Shown: positions 27,779 through 36,539 of the stretch, one piece after another | How positions within the stretch are numbered: position 1 is the first letter of the stretch | How the letters are laid out: each line of letters begins with the position of its first letter | Assembly: GCA_002281485.1 (NCBI GenBank) | Contig: NCGF01000006.1 | Coordinates: forward strand, 1 to 64,000 | Reading direction: 5' to 3' | Source: Sphingomonas sp. 28-66-16 | Lineage (GTDB): Bacteria > Pseudomonadota > Alphaproteobacteria > Sphingomonadales > Sphingomonadaceae | DNA length: 64,000 nt | Translations under genes and position numbers: made by a program | The notes under the pieces: generated by a model | Told to the model about the DNA's origin: nothing | The model's database searches: none | What the model saw: only the letters and a program-made list of their open reading frames with translations

Positions 27779-27931
27779 TCAGACACCCCCGGGGCGCTGC
27801 GCCTTTCGCCACCGCGCGAGCGTGCGTTCGGAAATGCCGATGATCCGGCAGCTTTCGCAAACCCCCTTGCCACTGGCGATCAAGCGTTCGACCGCGCGGC
27901 ATTTCTCGTCCTTGTCGGGTATCGCAGTCAT
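27779..27931 (-). CDS. Small helix-turn-helix protein (50 residues)
   Basis: A short frame from ATG 27929-27931 to a TGA at 27779-27781. The sequence includes CRAVERLIASGKGVCESCRI and IGISERTLARWRKAQ, which reads as a helix-turn-helix of the transposase-orfA/Fis-like kind. Three cysteines (11, 25, 28) include a CxxC-like pair. It begins 4 nt after the stop of the TauE-type gene and converges on the lyase gene. Coding character is good, but with only 50 residues the function is open: a DNA-binding accessory protein or a remnant of a larger protein. Confidence 0.6.
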   Translation of the reverse strand: MTAIPDKDEKCRAVERLIASGKGVCESCRIIGISERTLARWRKAQRPGGV

Positions 27932-27935
27932 CCCA

Positions 27936-28703
27936 TCACCCCAGCGCCGCAGCGCTTTTCCAGAGCATGTAGGCGGCGACGGCGAAGATCAGGCATGCGA
28001 ACACCGTGGTCAGCGTGCCCTTGCCCGACAATCGCCTGGAGAGCAGCGTTCCCCCTGCCCCGCCGGCGACGCCGCCAATGATGAAGACGGCGGCGAGCGG
28101 CCAGTCGACCAGCCCCGACCAGGCATAGTTGGCCGCCGTCGTCAGCCCGAAAGCGGTGACCGCGATCAGGCTGGTGCCGACCGCGTTGATGATCGGCATG
28201 CCGGTCGATGCGACCAGTCCGGGCACGATCAGGAAGCCGCCGCCAATGCCGAAGAACCCTGAAAAGATGCCGGTGCCCAGCCCGAAGCCCAGCACCTTGG
28301 GGGCGTTGGTGCGGGTACATACGACGTCCTCGTCGCCCTTGTCGTTGCGGCCGCGCAGCATCACCACGCCGACGACGATCATCACGATCGCGAACAGGAA
28401 GAGCAACCGGTGTCCGTCGATCGCCTTGCCGGCGGTCGATCCGGCGAGCGCGCCGAGGATGCCGGCGGCAGCGTACATCAACCCGCAGCGCCATTTGACG
28501 GTGCCGGCGCGGGCATGGCTGATCAGCCCGGTCGCGGCGTTGACCGCGACCGCCAGCGCGCTGGTGCCGATCGCGACATGCGGGCTGGCCACGCCGACCA
28601 GATAGACCATCAGCGGCACCGCCAGGATCGATCCGCCGCCGCCGACCAGCCCGAGCGTGAAGCCGACCAGCACCCCCGACAGCGCGCCGAGACCATAGTG
28701 CAC
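27936..28703 (-). CDS. TauE/SafE family sulfur-compound exporter
   Basis: About 255 residues with 7-8 membrane segments and the duplicated TauE/SafE motifs GLVGGGGSILAVPLMVYLVG and FFGIGGGFLIVPGLV. The family moves sulfite, sulfoacetate or related anions. The GTG at 28701-28703 is preferred because GAAGG lies about 10 nt before it and the protein then begins VHYGLGALSG as family members do; a GTG at 28715 or an ATG at 28763 (overlapping the upstream gene) are alternatives. Placed directly after a persulfide-dioxygenase-like gene, it probably exports sulfite. Confidence 0.85.
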   Translation of the reverse strand: MHYGLGALSGVLVGFTLGLVGGGGSILAVPLMVYLVGVASPHVAIGTSALAVAVNAATGLISHARAGTVKWRCGLMYAAAGILGALAGSTAGKAIDGHRLLFLFAIVMIVVGVVMLRGRNDKGDEDVVCTRTNAPKVLGFGLGTGIFSGFFGIGGGFLIVPGLVASTGMPIINAVGTSLIAVTAFGLTTAANYAWSGLVDWPLAAVFIIGGVAGGAGGTLLSRRLSGKGTLTTVFACLIFAVAAYMLWKSAAALG

Positions 28704-28722
28704 GGTATCGATCACCTTCGCG

Positions 28723-29682
28723 TCAGACCGTATCGAGCGGGATTTTGAGATAGCGGGTGCCATTGGCCTCGGGCTCGGGCAGATGCCCGCCGCGCATGTT
28801 GACCTGGATCGCGGGCAGAATCAGCCGCGGCATGTCGAGCGTCGCATCGCGCGCGGTGCGCATGGCGACGAAATCGTCCTCGCCGATGCCGTCATGGACA
28901 TGGACGTTACCGTCGCGCTCGGCCCCGATCGTGGTCTCCCAGACGAACGCCTCACGACCCGGCGCCTTGTAATCATGGCAGAGGAACAGCCGCGCCGCAG
29001 GCGGGAGCGAGAGCAGGCGGCGGATCGACCGGTAGAGCTGGCGCGCGTCGCCGCCGGGGAAATCCGCGCGGGCGGTGCCGAAATCGGGCATGAAGATCGT
29101 GTCGCCGGGGAACACCGCATCGCCGATCGCATAAGCGAGATCGGCCGGGGTGTGGCCGGGGACGTGGAGGACGATCGCCGCGACCTCGCCGATCATGAAG
29201 GTATCGCCGTCGTCGAACAAATGATCGAACTGCGATCCGTTCCGTGCAAAGTCATCGGGTTCGTTGAACAAGGTGCCGAAGGTCCGCTGGACGGTGGTGA
29301 TGGCGCGGCCGATCGCGATCTTGCCGCCGAGCCGTTCCTGCAGATAGGGCGCTGCCGAAAAATGATCGGCATGCGCGTGGGTTTCGAGCAACCAGGCAAT
29401 GTCGAGATTTTCGGCGCGGACATAAGCGACGATCGCATCGGCGCTGTGGTGCGCGGTCCGCGCCGAAGCGGGATCGAAATCGAGCACCGAATCGATGATC
29501 GCGGCGATCCGGGTCGCGGGATCATGGACGACATGGCTGGCGGTGAAGGTCGCCGCGTCGAAAAAGCTGCGGACCACCGCGCGCGGCGCCGCGCCGATCA
29601 GGCTTTGACTGATCTGCGCCGCGGCGCGCTCGATCACCGGGTCGAGAGGGGTTGCGATCATGGCACGGTCCGATATTTTCAT
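28723..29682 (-). CDS. MBL-fold persulfide dioxygenase-like hydrolase
   Basis: A 319-residue metallo-beta-lactamase-fold protein. Metal ligands appear in ETHAHADHFSAAPYL, VPGHTPADLAY and LFLCHDYKAPG. THAHADH together with the GDTIFMPDFGTAR stretch is typical of the ETHE1/Blh persulfide dioxygenase group, which oxidises glutathione persulfide to sulfite. It shares a divergent control region with a peroxiredoxin gene and is followed by the TauE-type exporter. Hydrolytic glyoxalase II activity is less likely in this context. Confidence 0.85.
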   Translation of the reverse strand: MKISDRAMIATPLDPVIERAAAQISQSLIGAAPRAVVRSFFDAATFTASHVVHDPATRIAAIIDSVLDFDPASARTAHHSADAIVAYVRAENLDIAWLLETHAHADHFSAAPYLQERLGGKIAIGRAITTVQRTFGTLFNEPDDFARNGSQFDHLFDDGDTFMIGEVAAIVLHVPGHTPADLAYAIGDAVFPGDTIFMPDFGTARADFPGGDARQLYRSIRRLLSLPPAARLFLCHDYKAPGREAFVWETTIGAERDGNVHVHDGIGEDDFVAMRTARDATLDMPRLILPAIQVNMRGGHLPEPEANGTRYLKIPLDTV

Positions 29683-29753
29683 GATTACGTGTATGATATA
29701 ATCGTGTAATCGATTTGCGTCAATTGCGCGAGCGTGTAATATATTGGCGCAAT
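29683..29753. promoter_or_regulatory. Divergent control region with BigR/SqrR-like inverted repeats
   Basis: This AT-rich stretch in a GC-rich genome holds two inverted repeats: GATTAC (29683-29688) with GTAATC (29706-29711), and ATTGCGC (29723-29729) with GCGCAAT (29747-29753). Both contain CGTGTAAT, which recurs in the control region before the sulfide:quinone oxidoreductase gene (36491-36498). The site separates the persulfide-dioxygenase-like and peroxiredoxin genes. Two ArsR-type regulators nearby are candidates to bind it. Confidence 0.6.
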
Positions 29754-29772
29754 CGGACGGAAAGGCCCGGAA

Positions 29773-30423
29773 TTGGACGATTATACGAAGCGACCGACGC
29801 CGTGCGGGCCGGCGACGCTCGGCGACCTGCTACCGAATTTCACCGCACGCACGACCCAGGGGGTCAAGTCGCTTACTGACTTTCGAGGACAGTGGCTGAT
29901 CCTGTTCTCGCATCCGGCTGATTTCACGCCGGTCTGCACCAGCGAATTCGTCGCCATCGCCCGCGCGGCGGACCGCTTCGCCGCGCTGGGGTGCAACCTG
30001 ATGGCGCTCTCGGTCGACAGCCTGTTTTCGCACTTCGCCTGGATCAAGGCGATCCACCAGAAATTCGACGTCAAGATCGGCTTCCCGCTGATCGAGGATC
30101 CGACGCTGGAGATCGCCCGTGCCTATGGCATGGTCGATGCCGATGCGCTCGATGCCGCGTCGGTACGCACGACCTATTTCATCGATCCGGAGGGACGGCT
30201 GCGCGCCTCGACCTGCTATCCCGCCACCGTCGGCCGATCGGTCGAGGAGATGTTGCGGCTGCTTGCCGCGCTCCAGCGCACCGACGCGCAAGCGGCTCTG
30301 GTCCCGGCCGAATGGATGCCGGGCGACGATCTGCTCGCGGTGCCGAGCCTCGCACTCGCCGACGTGCTCGCCGCCGACAGCGCGACCGACTGGTTCTATG
30401 CGCCCGTCAAGGATGGAGGCTGA
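29773..30423 (+). CDS. Peroxiredoxin (Prx6 / 1-Cys type)
   Basis: A 216-residue peroxiredoxin with the peroxidatic Cys55 in PADFTPVCTSEF and the Prx6-type C-terminal half (STCYPATVGRSVEEMLRLL, WMPGDD). It reduces peroxides and possibly organic persulfides. A TTG start at 29773 is used; no better in-frame ATG precedes the conserved core. The gene is followed after 2 nt by an ArsR regulator, so it is probably part of the sulfide/peroxide response controlled from the divergent region. Confidence 0.88.
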   Translation: MDDYTKRPTPCGPATLGDLLPNFTARTTQGVKSLTDFRGQWLILFSHPADFTPVCTSEFVAIARAADRFAALGCNLMALSVDSLFSHFAWIKAIHQKFDVKIGFPLIEDPTLEIARAYGMVDADALDAASVRTTYFIDPEGRLRASTCYPATVGRSVEEMLRLLAALQRTDAQAALVPAEWMPGDDLLAVPSLALADVLAADSATDWFYAPVKDGG

Positions 30424-30425
30424 CC

Positions 30426-30797
30426 ATGCCCGTCAATCTCAGTGCCCTCGACATCGAAGCCCATGCCGAGCTGCTCCGAGCGATCGCGCACGCGGTGCGG
30501 CTCGACCTGCTCCGCACGCTGAGCGACGGCGAGCGCAGCGTCGGCGATCTGGAAAGCGCGACCGGCATCGTCCAGCCTGGCCTGTCGCAGCAGCTCGGCA
30601 TCCTGCGCAAAGCCGATCTCGTCCTCACGCGGCGCGAGGCGAAACAGGTGTTCTACCGGATCAATCACGCGCGCTTCGCCGAGCTGAGCAGGCTGCTCGA
30701 CGCATTTGCCGACACGGTCGCGGTGCCGCGGAGCGAGGCGGTCGCGGCAAGGCTGGCGAGCGGCGGCGGCGCGGCGATGTTTGCGCGGATGGAGTGA
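30426..30797 (+). CDS. ArsR family regulator, BigR-like but without cysteine
   Basis: A 123-residue winged-helix repressor: AHAELLRAIAHAVRLDLLRTL, SVGDLESATGIVQPGLSQQL and REAKQVFYRI closely follow the BigR/SqrR pattern. In those proteins two cysteines form a disulfide or tetrasulfide bridge to sense persulfide. This protein has no cysteine at all: the first sensor position reads LLRTLSDGE. It may be constitutive, sense another signal or form heterodimers. ATG 30426 lies 2 nt after the peroxiredoxin stop. Confidence 0.85.
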   Translation: MPVNLSALDIEAHAELLRAIAHAVRLDLLRTLSDGERSVGDLESATGIVQPGLSQQLGILRKADLVLTRREAKQVFYRINHARFAELSRLLDAFADTVAVPRSEAVAARLASGGGAAMFARME

Positions 30798-31357
30798 CGA
30801 ATTCGCGCGACGCCACGCGCGCCTCCGCGGCGCGCGGCATCGCGTTCGAGCAGCGTTGGTTCGGGCCGCTCAATCAGATCGTCCAGCACGGCCCGCTGGC
30901 GATCGGCGAGATCGCCGAACGGTTGCGCATTACCCATGTGTCGGTCAGCCAGGCGGCGCGGTCGCTGGAGGCTGCCAGCCTTGTGGCGTCGCAGCCCGAC
31001 GCGGCGGACGGACGGCGGCGAGTCCTGTCGCTGACGCTCGCGGGCGAGGCTCTGGTTCGGACATGGGCGCCGATGTGGGCAGGGTTCGACAGCGCTGCGG
31101 CTGCGCTGGCCGCAGAAGCGGGCGGCGTGGTCGCGATCCTCGATCGGTTCGATACGGCCCTGGCAGAAAAGTCGCCGTTCGATCGCATCGCCGACCATCT
31201 CGATCGATCGGATGTCGCAGCCGATCGACGATCGACGCCCGCTTTCCGGGTCGCTCGACTTACCCGCCGCTGGCGCCGCCGACCGCTGCTACCCAGCGCA
31301 AAATCCCGCCCTTGTCCATCGCGCCGGCCTGCCGCGCGACTTCGCGCCCGCCCTTGA
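30794..31357 (+). CDS. MarR-like winged-helix protein overlapping trxC on the other strand
   Basis: The frame begins with a GTG at 30794-30796 that overlaps the ArsR stop (GTGA). The first 125 residues look like a MarR winged helix: FEQRWFGPLNQIVQHGPLAI, IAERLRITHVSVSQAARSLE and DAADGRRRVLSLTLAGE. The last 60 residues are rich in Arg and Pro and have no family character. The frame ends inside the opposite-strand thioredoxin gene, a 98-nt convergent overlap. The functional protein may be a fragment of a MarR-GNAT fusion that lost its acetyltransferase part. Confidence 0.6.
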   Translation: MTNSRDATRASAARGIAFEQRWFGPLNQIVQHGPLAIGEIAERLRITHVSVSQAARSLEAASLVASQPDAADGRRRVLSLTLAGEALVRTWAPMWAGFDSAAAALAAEAGGVVAILDRFDTALAEKSPFDRIADHLDRSDVAADRRSTPAFRVARLTRRWRRRPLLPSAKSRPCPSRRPAARLRARP

Positions 31358-31706
31358 ACAGCACGAGCGTCGGGATCGACCGGATCGCGTAGCGCGCCGC
31401 GAGCGCCGGCTCGGTCTCGGTCTCGACCTTGAGCAGCCGGACCCTCGGATCGAGCTCGGCCGCCGCTGCCGCGAAGGCGGGGGCCATCATGCGGCACGGG
31501 CCGCACCAGCTCGCCCAGAAATCGACGAGCACCAGCCCGCTGCTCCGCGCGACCATCTTGTCGAACAACGCCTGACCGGCCTCGATCGGCGCGCCCGTGG
31601 TCAGCGGGCGGTGGCAGGTGCCGCAGTTGGGATGGTCACCCAGCCGCGCCTCGGGCACGCGGTTGAGCGCCTGGCAGTGCGGGCAGACGACGATATCCGT
31701 GCTCAT
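31260..31706 (-). CDS. trxC: Thioredoxin 2 (TrxC type) with N-terminal zinc finger
   Basis: A 148-residue protein. Cys8/Cys11 and Cys28/Cys31 form the N-terminal zinc ribbon of thioredoxin 2, followed by a thioredoxin domain with WCGPC (Cys68, Cys71) and SIPTLVLFKGG. It reduces disulfides or persulfides in the cytoplasm. The start overlaps the stop of the upstream ArsR gene by 4 nt (ATGA), so both are made together. The context fits reductive release of protein persulfides. Confidence 0.93.
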   Translation of the reverse strand: MSTDIVVCPHCQALNRVPEARLGDHPNCGTCHRPLTTGAPIEAGQALFDKMVARSSGLVLVDFWASWCGPCRMMAPAFAAAAAELDPRVRLLKVETETEPALAARYAIRSIPTLVLFKGGREVARQAGAMDKGGILRWVAAVGGASGG

Positions 31707-32026
31707 GCGGGGTCTCCGGCGATACGGGTGCTGTAGTCACACAGCGCGGCGATGATCCCGGCGACCTGGGCGTCGATCAGCCGGTAGAAGCGCGACTGCG
31801 CCTCGGCACGCACGCCGACGGTGCCGGCCTCGCGCAGGACGGCGAGATGCTGCGACACGCTCGATTGCGGCAGGCCGGTAAGCGTCACCAGCTCGCCGAC
31901 CGATACCTCGCCGTCGGTCATCCGGCACAGCATCACCAGCCGGTCGCGGTGCGCGAGCAACCGCAGCCGTTGGGCGACATGCGCGGCATTGTCGTGCAGC
32001 GCGGCGATGGGTCCGGTGAAGCTCAT
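31703..32026 (-). CDS. ArsR family regulator, SqrR/BigR-like persulfide sensor candidate
   Basis: A 107-residue winged-helix protein with the BigR/SqrR-like core VMLCRMTDGEVSVGELVTLTG (quoted in part: CRMTDGEVSVGEL), SVSQHLAVLREAG and FYRL. It carries just two cysteines, Cys34 and Cys96. In BigR and SqrR the paired cysteines lie about 66 residues apart; here they are 62 apart, about one helical turn earlier in the last helix. It is coupled to trxC by an ATGA overlap, and its own start overlaps the end of the broken RND pump gene. It probably represses the sulfide genes until persulfide appears. Confidence 0.85.
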   Translation of the reverse strand: MSFTGPIAALHDNAAHVAQRLRLLAHRDRLVMLCRMTDGEVSVGELVTLTGLPQSSVSQHLAVLREAGTVGVRAEAQSRFYRLIDAQVAGIIAALCDYSTRIAGDPA

Positions 32027-35000
32027 GACCCCAAGGTGGCGGGGCGGCCGTCATCGCGCAAGACGACAGCAGCGTCGACGACGCGAGCCCGAACAGCAGC
32101 GAGATGGCGAGGCCCTGGAAGATCGGATCGGTGAGGATCACGGCCGCGCCGATCATCGCCGCCGCTGCGGTCAGCGCGATCGGCTTAAAGCGGATCATCC
32201 CCGCTTCGAGCAGGGTGTCGCGGAGGGATTTGTCGGGCGCGCGGGCGTGGTTGATGAAGTCGACGAGCAGGATCGAATTGCGCACGATGATACCGGCCAG
32301 CGCGATGAAGCCGATCATCGAGGTCGCGGTGAAGGGCGCCGCGAAGAGCATGTGCCCGATGACGATGCCGACCAGGGTCAGCGGGATCGGGGTGAGGATC
32401 ACCAGCGGCAGCTTGAAGTTGCGGAACTGGCCGACGACCAGCACATAGATGGCGAGCAATGCCACCCCGAACGCCGCGCCCATGTCGCGGAAGGTGACCC
32501 AGGTGATCTCCCACTCGCCGTCCCACAGGAGCGAGGGCTTGCTCTCGTCGTCGGGCTGGCCGTTCAGCCGGATCTCGGGCTTGATCAGCCCGTGCGCCTT
32601 CCAGTCGAACTTGCTGACCGCGTCATCGACCGCGAGCATGCCGTAGATCGGCGCTTCATAGCGCCCGGCGAGTTCGGCGGTGACCATCGTCGCGCCGCGC
32701 CCGTCGCGGCGGTACATGCTCTGCCCGCCCGGCTGCATCTTGGCCTCGACCAGTTCGCCGAGCTGGATCAGTTGCGGGCCGCCCGGCCCTTGCGTCACCG
32801 CGACCGGGGTGGCGGCGAGCGCCTGGCTCCAGCTGCGCTGCGACTGATCGAGCGCGATCTGGATCGGCAGCGGATCGCGCCCGCCGCCGCGCGGGGCATA
32901 GCCGACGGCTGGTGTCGACATCGACGATGTACGGCACCGATCTGAAGATCGCCTCGAGCTGGGTCGCGGTCGCGCGGCGGACGGCTTCATCGGGGCCATA
33001 GATTTCGGCGAGCAGGGTGGCGAGCACCGGCGGCCCCGGCGGGGTCTCGACCACCTTGATCGAGCTGCCCACGGGGAGCGGCACGGCCTTCAGCTTTTCG
33101 CGCAGCTCGACCGCGATGGCGTGGCTGGCCCGCGCGCGATCTTCCTTCGGGGCGAGCGTGACCATCAGATCGCCCATCTCGGGTCGCGCCCGCAGGAAAT
33201 AGTGGCGGACGAGGCCGTTGAAATTGAACGGCGCCGAGGTGCCGGCATAGGCCTCCATCGCCTCGACCTCGGGTACCGTTCGCGCAATGGCGGCGGCCTG
33301 TTCGAGCGTGCGCGACGTCGCCTCGAGGCTGCTGCCTTCGGGCAGGTCGATGACGAGCTGGACCTCGCTCTTGTTGTCGAAGGGCAGGAGCTTGACCGTC
33401 ACCGCCTTGAAATAGAACATCGAGCAGGCCACCAGCGTGGCGATGCCGACCGCGATCAGGAACAGCCGCGCGCTCTGCCGGGTCGCGATCACCCGGCTCG
33501 CGACGCGGGCATAGAGCAGACCGAGCTTGCCGCCATGCGCGTCCTCATGTTCGTGCCCGCTGACCAGCGTCGAGCGCGCGAAGCGGATCATCAGCCACGG
33601 CGCGATGATCACCGCGACGAAAAAGCTGAACACCATCGCTGCGGACGCATTGACCGGGATCGGGGCCATATAGGGCCCCATCAGCCCGGAGACGAACAGC
33701 ATCGGCAGCAGCGCGGCGACGACGGTCAGCGTGGCGACGATCGTCGGATTGCCGACTTCCGACACCGCATCGACCGCCGCGTCGATCCGGCGGCGGTCAT
33801 CCGGCATCGCCCAGTGGCGCGCGATATTCTCGATCATCACGATCGCATCATCGACCAGGATGCCGATCGAGAAGATCAGCGCGAACAGGCTCACCCGGTT
33901 GATCGTGAAGCCCATCAATTTCGACGCGAACATCGTCAGCAGGATCGTCGTCGGGATGACGATCGCGGTGACGCCGGCCTCGCGCCAGCCGATCGCGAAA
34001 CCGATCAGGATGACGATCGAGACCGTCGCGAGCGCCAGATGAAACAGCAGCTCGTTCGCCTTGTCATTGGCGCTTGCGCCGTAGTTGCGGGTGACGGCGA
34101 CATCGACGCTGGCGGGGATCAGGGTGCCCTTCAGCGCTGCCACCCGCGCGACGACGCCGGTCGAGACGTCGACGGCATTCGCCCCGGCACGCTTGGCGAT
34201 GGCGATGCTGACGGCAGGCGCGCGGTGCCAGCCCTTGCCCGCGCTGCGCGACCAGCGCCAGGCGCGCGCCTGATCCTGCGTCGCGGCCTGTTCGACGCTT
34301 GCGACATCGCGCAGATAGACGGGCGCGCCGCTGACCGAGCGCACGATCAGCGCGCCGACATCGGCGGCACTGCCCAAGGTTCGCCCGGCGATGACGCTCG
34401 CCGCCTGCCCATTTTCGCGGACCGTGCCAGCGGGAAAGGAGCGATTGGCCTGCGAGGCGGCGTCGATCACATTGCCGAGCGGCACCTGATGCAGCGCCAG
34501 TTTCGCCGGGTCGGGTGCGATCCGGATCGCCTCGCGCTGGCCGCCGACGATGAAGCTCAGGCCGACATTGTCGACCTTGGCGATTTCGGTGCGCAACCGG
34601 CCCGCGAGCTCGAGCAGCGCCTGATCGGTCCATGCCCCTGGCGCGCCGGGCTTGGGCGACAGCGTCAGGACGACGATCGGCACGTCGCTGATGCCGCGCA
34701 CCGTCACCTGCGGCGGGGGGATGCCGACCGGAATGCGATCGATATTGGCGTTGAGTTTCTCGTCGATCCGAGTGGCGGCATCCTCGGGGTTCGAACCCAC
34801 CAGGAAGCGCGCGGTGACGAGCACGCCATTGTCTTCGGCCTGGGCATAGACATGCTCGACGCCATCGACCGACTTGACGATCGTCTCGAGCGGCTTGGCG
34901 ACGAGTTCGACGGCATCGGCAGCCGACAGGCCGGGCGCCAGCACGCGGATGTCGACCATCGGCACGCTGATCTGCGGCTCTTCCTCGCGCGCGATCGTGA

Positions 35001-35103
35001 AGGTCGCGAGCAGCCCGACCAGGATCGCGGCGAGCAGGAACAAGGGCGTCAGCGGCGACTGGATCGTCGCGCGGGTGAGCCGACCCGAGATGCCGAGGCT
35101 CAT
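32023..35103 (-). pseudogene. RND efflux pump inner-membrane subunit, disrupted by two internal deletions
   Basis: The first 720 or so codons are a normal RND transporter: first membrane helix FLLAAILVGLLATFTIA, porter domain, DDAIVMIENIARHWA and GNPTIVATLTVVAALLPM. At about 32908-32920 the frame breaks after PYIVDVDTS and resumes in another frame at VGYAPRGGGRDPLPI, losing roughly 40 codons of the porter domain. At about 32065-32075 it breaks again inside the last membrane helix, going from LLFGLASSTLL to VVLRDDGRPATLGS and the original stop. That stop overlaps the ArsR start by 4 nt. The product cannot be a working pump unless the breaks are assembly errors. Confidence 0.85.
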
Positions 35104-36110
35104 TTGCCGGGTGCCGCGATCAGCGTATCGCCGGGGGTGACGCCCGACAATATCTCGACCTTGCCCGGATCGCCCGACGGCGCGGTCTGGACGGGGACGC
35201 TGACGACACTGCCATCGGCGGCGAGGATCGTGACGGTATCGATGCCATAGGCGCTGGTGACAAAGCTCGTTGGGGCGATCAGCGCGCGGCGCGTGCCGGT
35301 TTCGACCTCGGCAGCGATGCGGCGACCGATCAGGCTGTTGTCGATGCCGCTCATCGTGGCATCGGCGGTGATCTGGCCGGCCTCGACCGAGGGATAAACG
35401 CGGGTGACCGAGCCGGTGAGGCCATCGGCGCGGACGCGCGACCCGATGTGAACCTGATTTGCGAGCGATTCGGGGAGGGTCAGGCGGAGGACCGTGGCAC
35501 CGGCGGTTATGGTGGCAATTGCCATGCCGGGGGCGACTGCGGAGCCCGCTGGAATATCTGCCTTGAGCACCCGGCCCGATGCCGGGGCGATGACGACGCC
35601 TTGCCCGGCGACCGCGCCGACCGCCGATTGCTGCGCTTTTGCTGCGCGGATCTGGGCGTTGGCGGCGCTCGCGGCAGCCTGCGCCTGATCGAGCCGTGCC
35701 TTGGCATAGACGCCGTTCTCATAGAGGAACCGCACGCGCGCCAGATCGGCCTGTGCCTGCACGGCCTGCGCCTGGGCGGCGGCGGCCTGCGCGCCGAACG
35801 CCGCCGATTGGGGGCCAAGCTGGCTATCGACGATTCGGCCGATCGCCTGCCCTCTGGTCACCAGATCACCAGCGCGAACGTTGAGCGTCGCCAAGATACC
35901 GGGAATGCGCGCGATCGCCTGCGCCTGATCGACGGTGGCGATTTCGGCGCTGACCGATTGCCAGGCACTGGTCTCGGTCGCGGCGAGCCTCAGTCGGGCC
36001 CCGGCGGGCGCGGTGGGCTTGGCAGCGGGGGTTTCCTGCGGACTGCTACAGGCTGCCAGCGGCAGCGCGGCGAGGAGGGCCGCTGCAAGTCCGGGCTGAA
36101 ATCGGCTCAT
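35100..36110 (-). CDS. RND efflux periplasmic adaptor lipoprotein
   Basis: A 336-residue membrane-fusion protein with a lipoprotein signal (lipobox LAAC at about residues 18-21). It has a barrel-sandwich lipoyl half (ATLNVRAGDLVTRGQAIGRI), a coiled-coil hairpin rich in Ala and Gln, and a beta-barrel/membrane-proximal end (GDTLIAAPGK). It links an inner-membrane pump to a TolC channel. The stop overlaps the pump start by 4 nt (ATGA), so the two formed one unit; the pump is now broken. ATG at 36108-36110. Confidence 0.9.
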   Translation of the reverse strand: MSRFQPGLAAALLAALPLAACSSPQETPAAKPTAPAGARLRLAATETSAWQSVSAEIATVDQAQAIARIPGILATLNVRAGDLVTRGQAIGRIVDSQLGPQSAAFGAQAAAAQAQAVQAQADLARVRFLYENGVYAKARLDQAQAAASAANAQIRAAKAQQSAVGAVAGQGVVIAPASGRVLKADIPAGSAVAPGMAIATITAGATVLRLTLPESLANQVHIGSRVRADGLTGSVTRVYPSVEAGQITADATMSGIDNSLIGRRIAAEVETGTRRALIAPTSFVTSAYGIDTVTILAADGSVVSVPVQTAPSGDPGKVEILSGVTPGDTLIAAPGK

Positions 36111-36120
36111 GCGATGCTCC

Positions 36121-36456
36121 CTATTTCTCGACCGGCAAGCCGGCGGCTTTCCACGCACCGAGCCCGCCGGCGAGATGCGTATCGACCGCCACTTGCGCGG
36201 CCGCGCAGCGATCGAGCGCCATCGCGGATCGCCTGCCCCCCGCGCAGCTCAGCACCAGCGTCTTGCCTTCGGCCGCCGGGAGGCTTGCCGGATCGAAGCG
36301 CGACAACGGCAGATTGCGCGCGCCGGGGACATGGCCCGCCGCGAACTCATCGGGCTCGCGCACGTCGACCACGATCGCCGTGTCGTCGCGCAGCATGGCC
36401 TGAAGGGCGGTCGGGGTGAGCTCGTGGGTCGCGGGTTTGCGGGAAAATCCAAACAT
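36121..36456 (-). CDS. Rhodanese-like sulfurtransferase
   Basis: A 111-residue single rhodanese domain: VVDVREPDEFAAGHVPGARN is the entry motif and Cys71 in LVLSCAGGRRSA is the persulfide-carrying catalytic residue. It transfers sulfane sulfur between small thiols and cyanide or proteins. It starts 84 nt from the divergent sulfide:quinone oxidoreductase gene and lies 10 nt upstream of the efflux adaptor. ATG at 36454-36456. Confidence 0.92.
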   Translation of the reverse strand: MFGFSRKPATHELTPTALQAMLRDDTAIVVDVREPDEFAAGHVPGARNLPLSRFDPASLPAAEGKTLVLSCAGGRRSAMALDRCAAAQVAVDTHLAGGLGAWKAAGLPVEK

Positions 36457-36484
36457 GGCAGCGGCTCCTAAATTTCTCGATTGC

Positions 36485-36502
36485 ACATATCGTGTAATAT
36501 GT
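36485..36502. promoter_or_regulatory. Putative ArsR/BigR-type operator between rhodanese and SQR genes
   Basis: A perfect inverted repeat ACATAT-cgtgta-ATATGT (36485-36502) lies in an AT-rich island between divergent genes. The core CGTGTAAT is shared with the control region at 29683-29753. The position, 38 nt before the SQR start and 28 nt before the rhodanese start, suits a repressor such as the SqrR/BigR-like protein encoded at 31703. Confidence 0.62.
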
Positions 36503-36539
36503 ATATGCGTCAAGGCCTATCGAGTGAGAGGAGCCGGAA

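Noticed and set aside
26809-27873. Upstream extension of the CoA-transferase frame to 27873
   Set aside because: It runs antisense through the citryl-CoA-lyase-like gene and the operator; the ATG at 26808 has a good ribosome site and begins the family's N-terminus.
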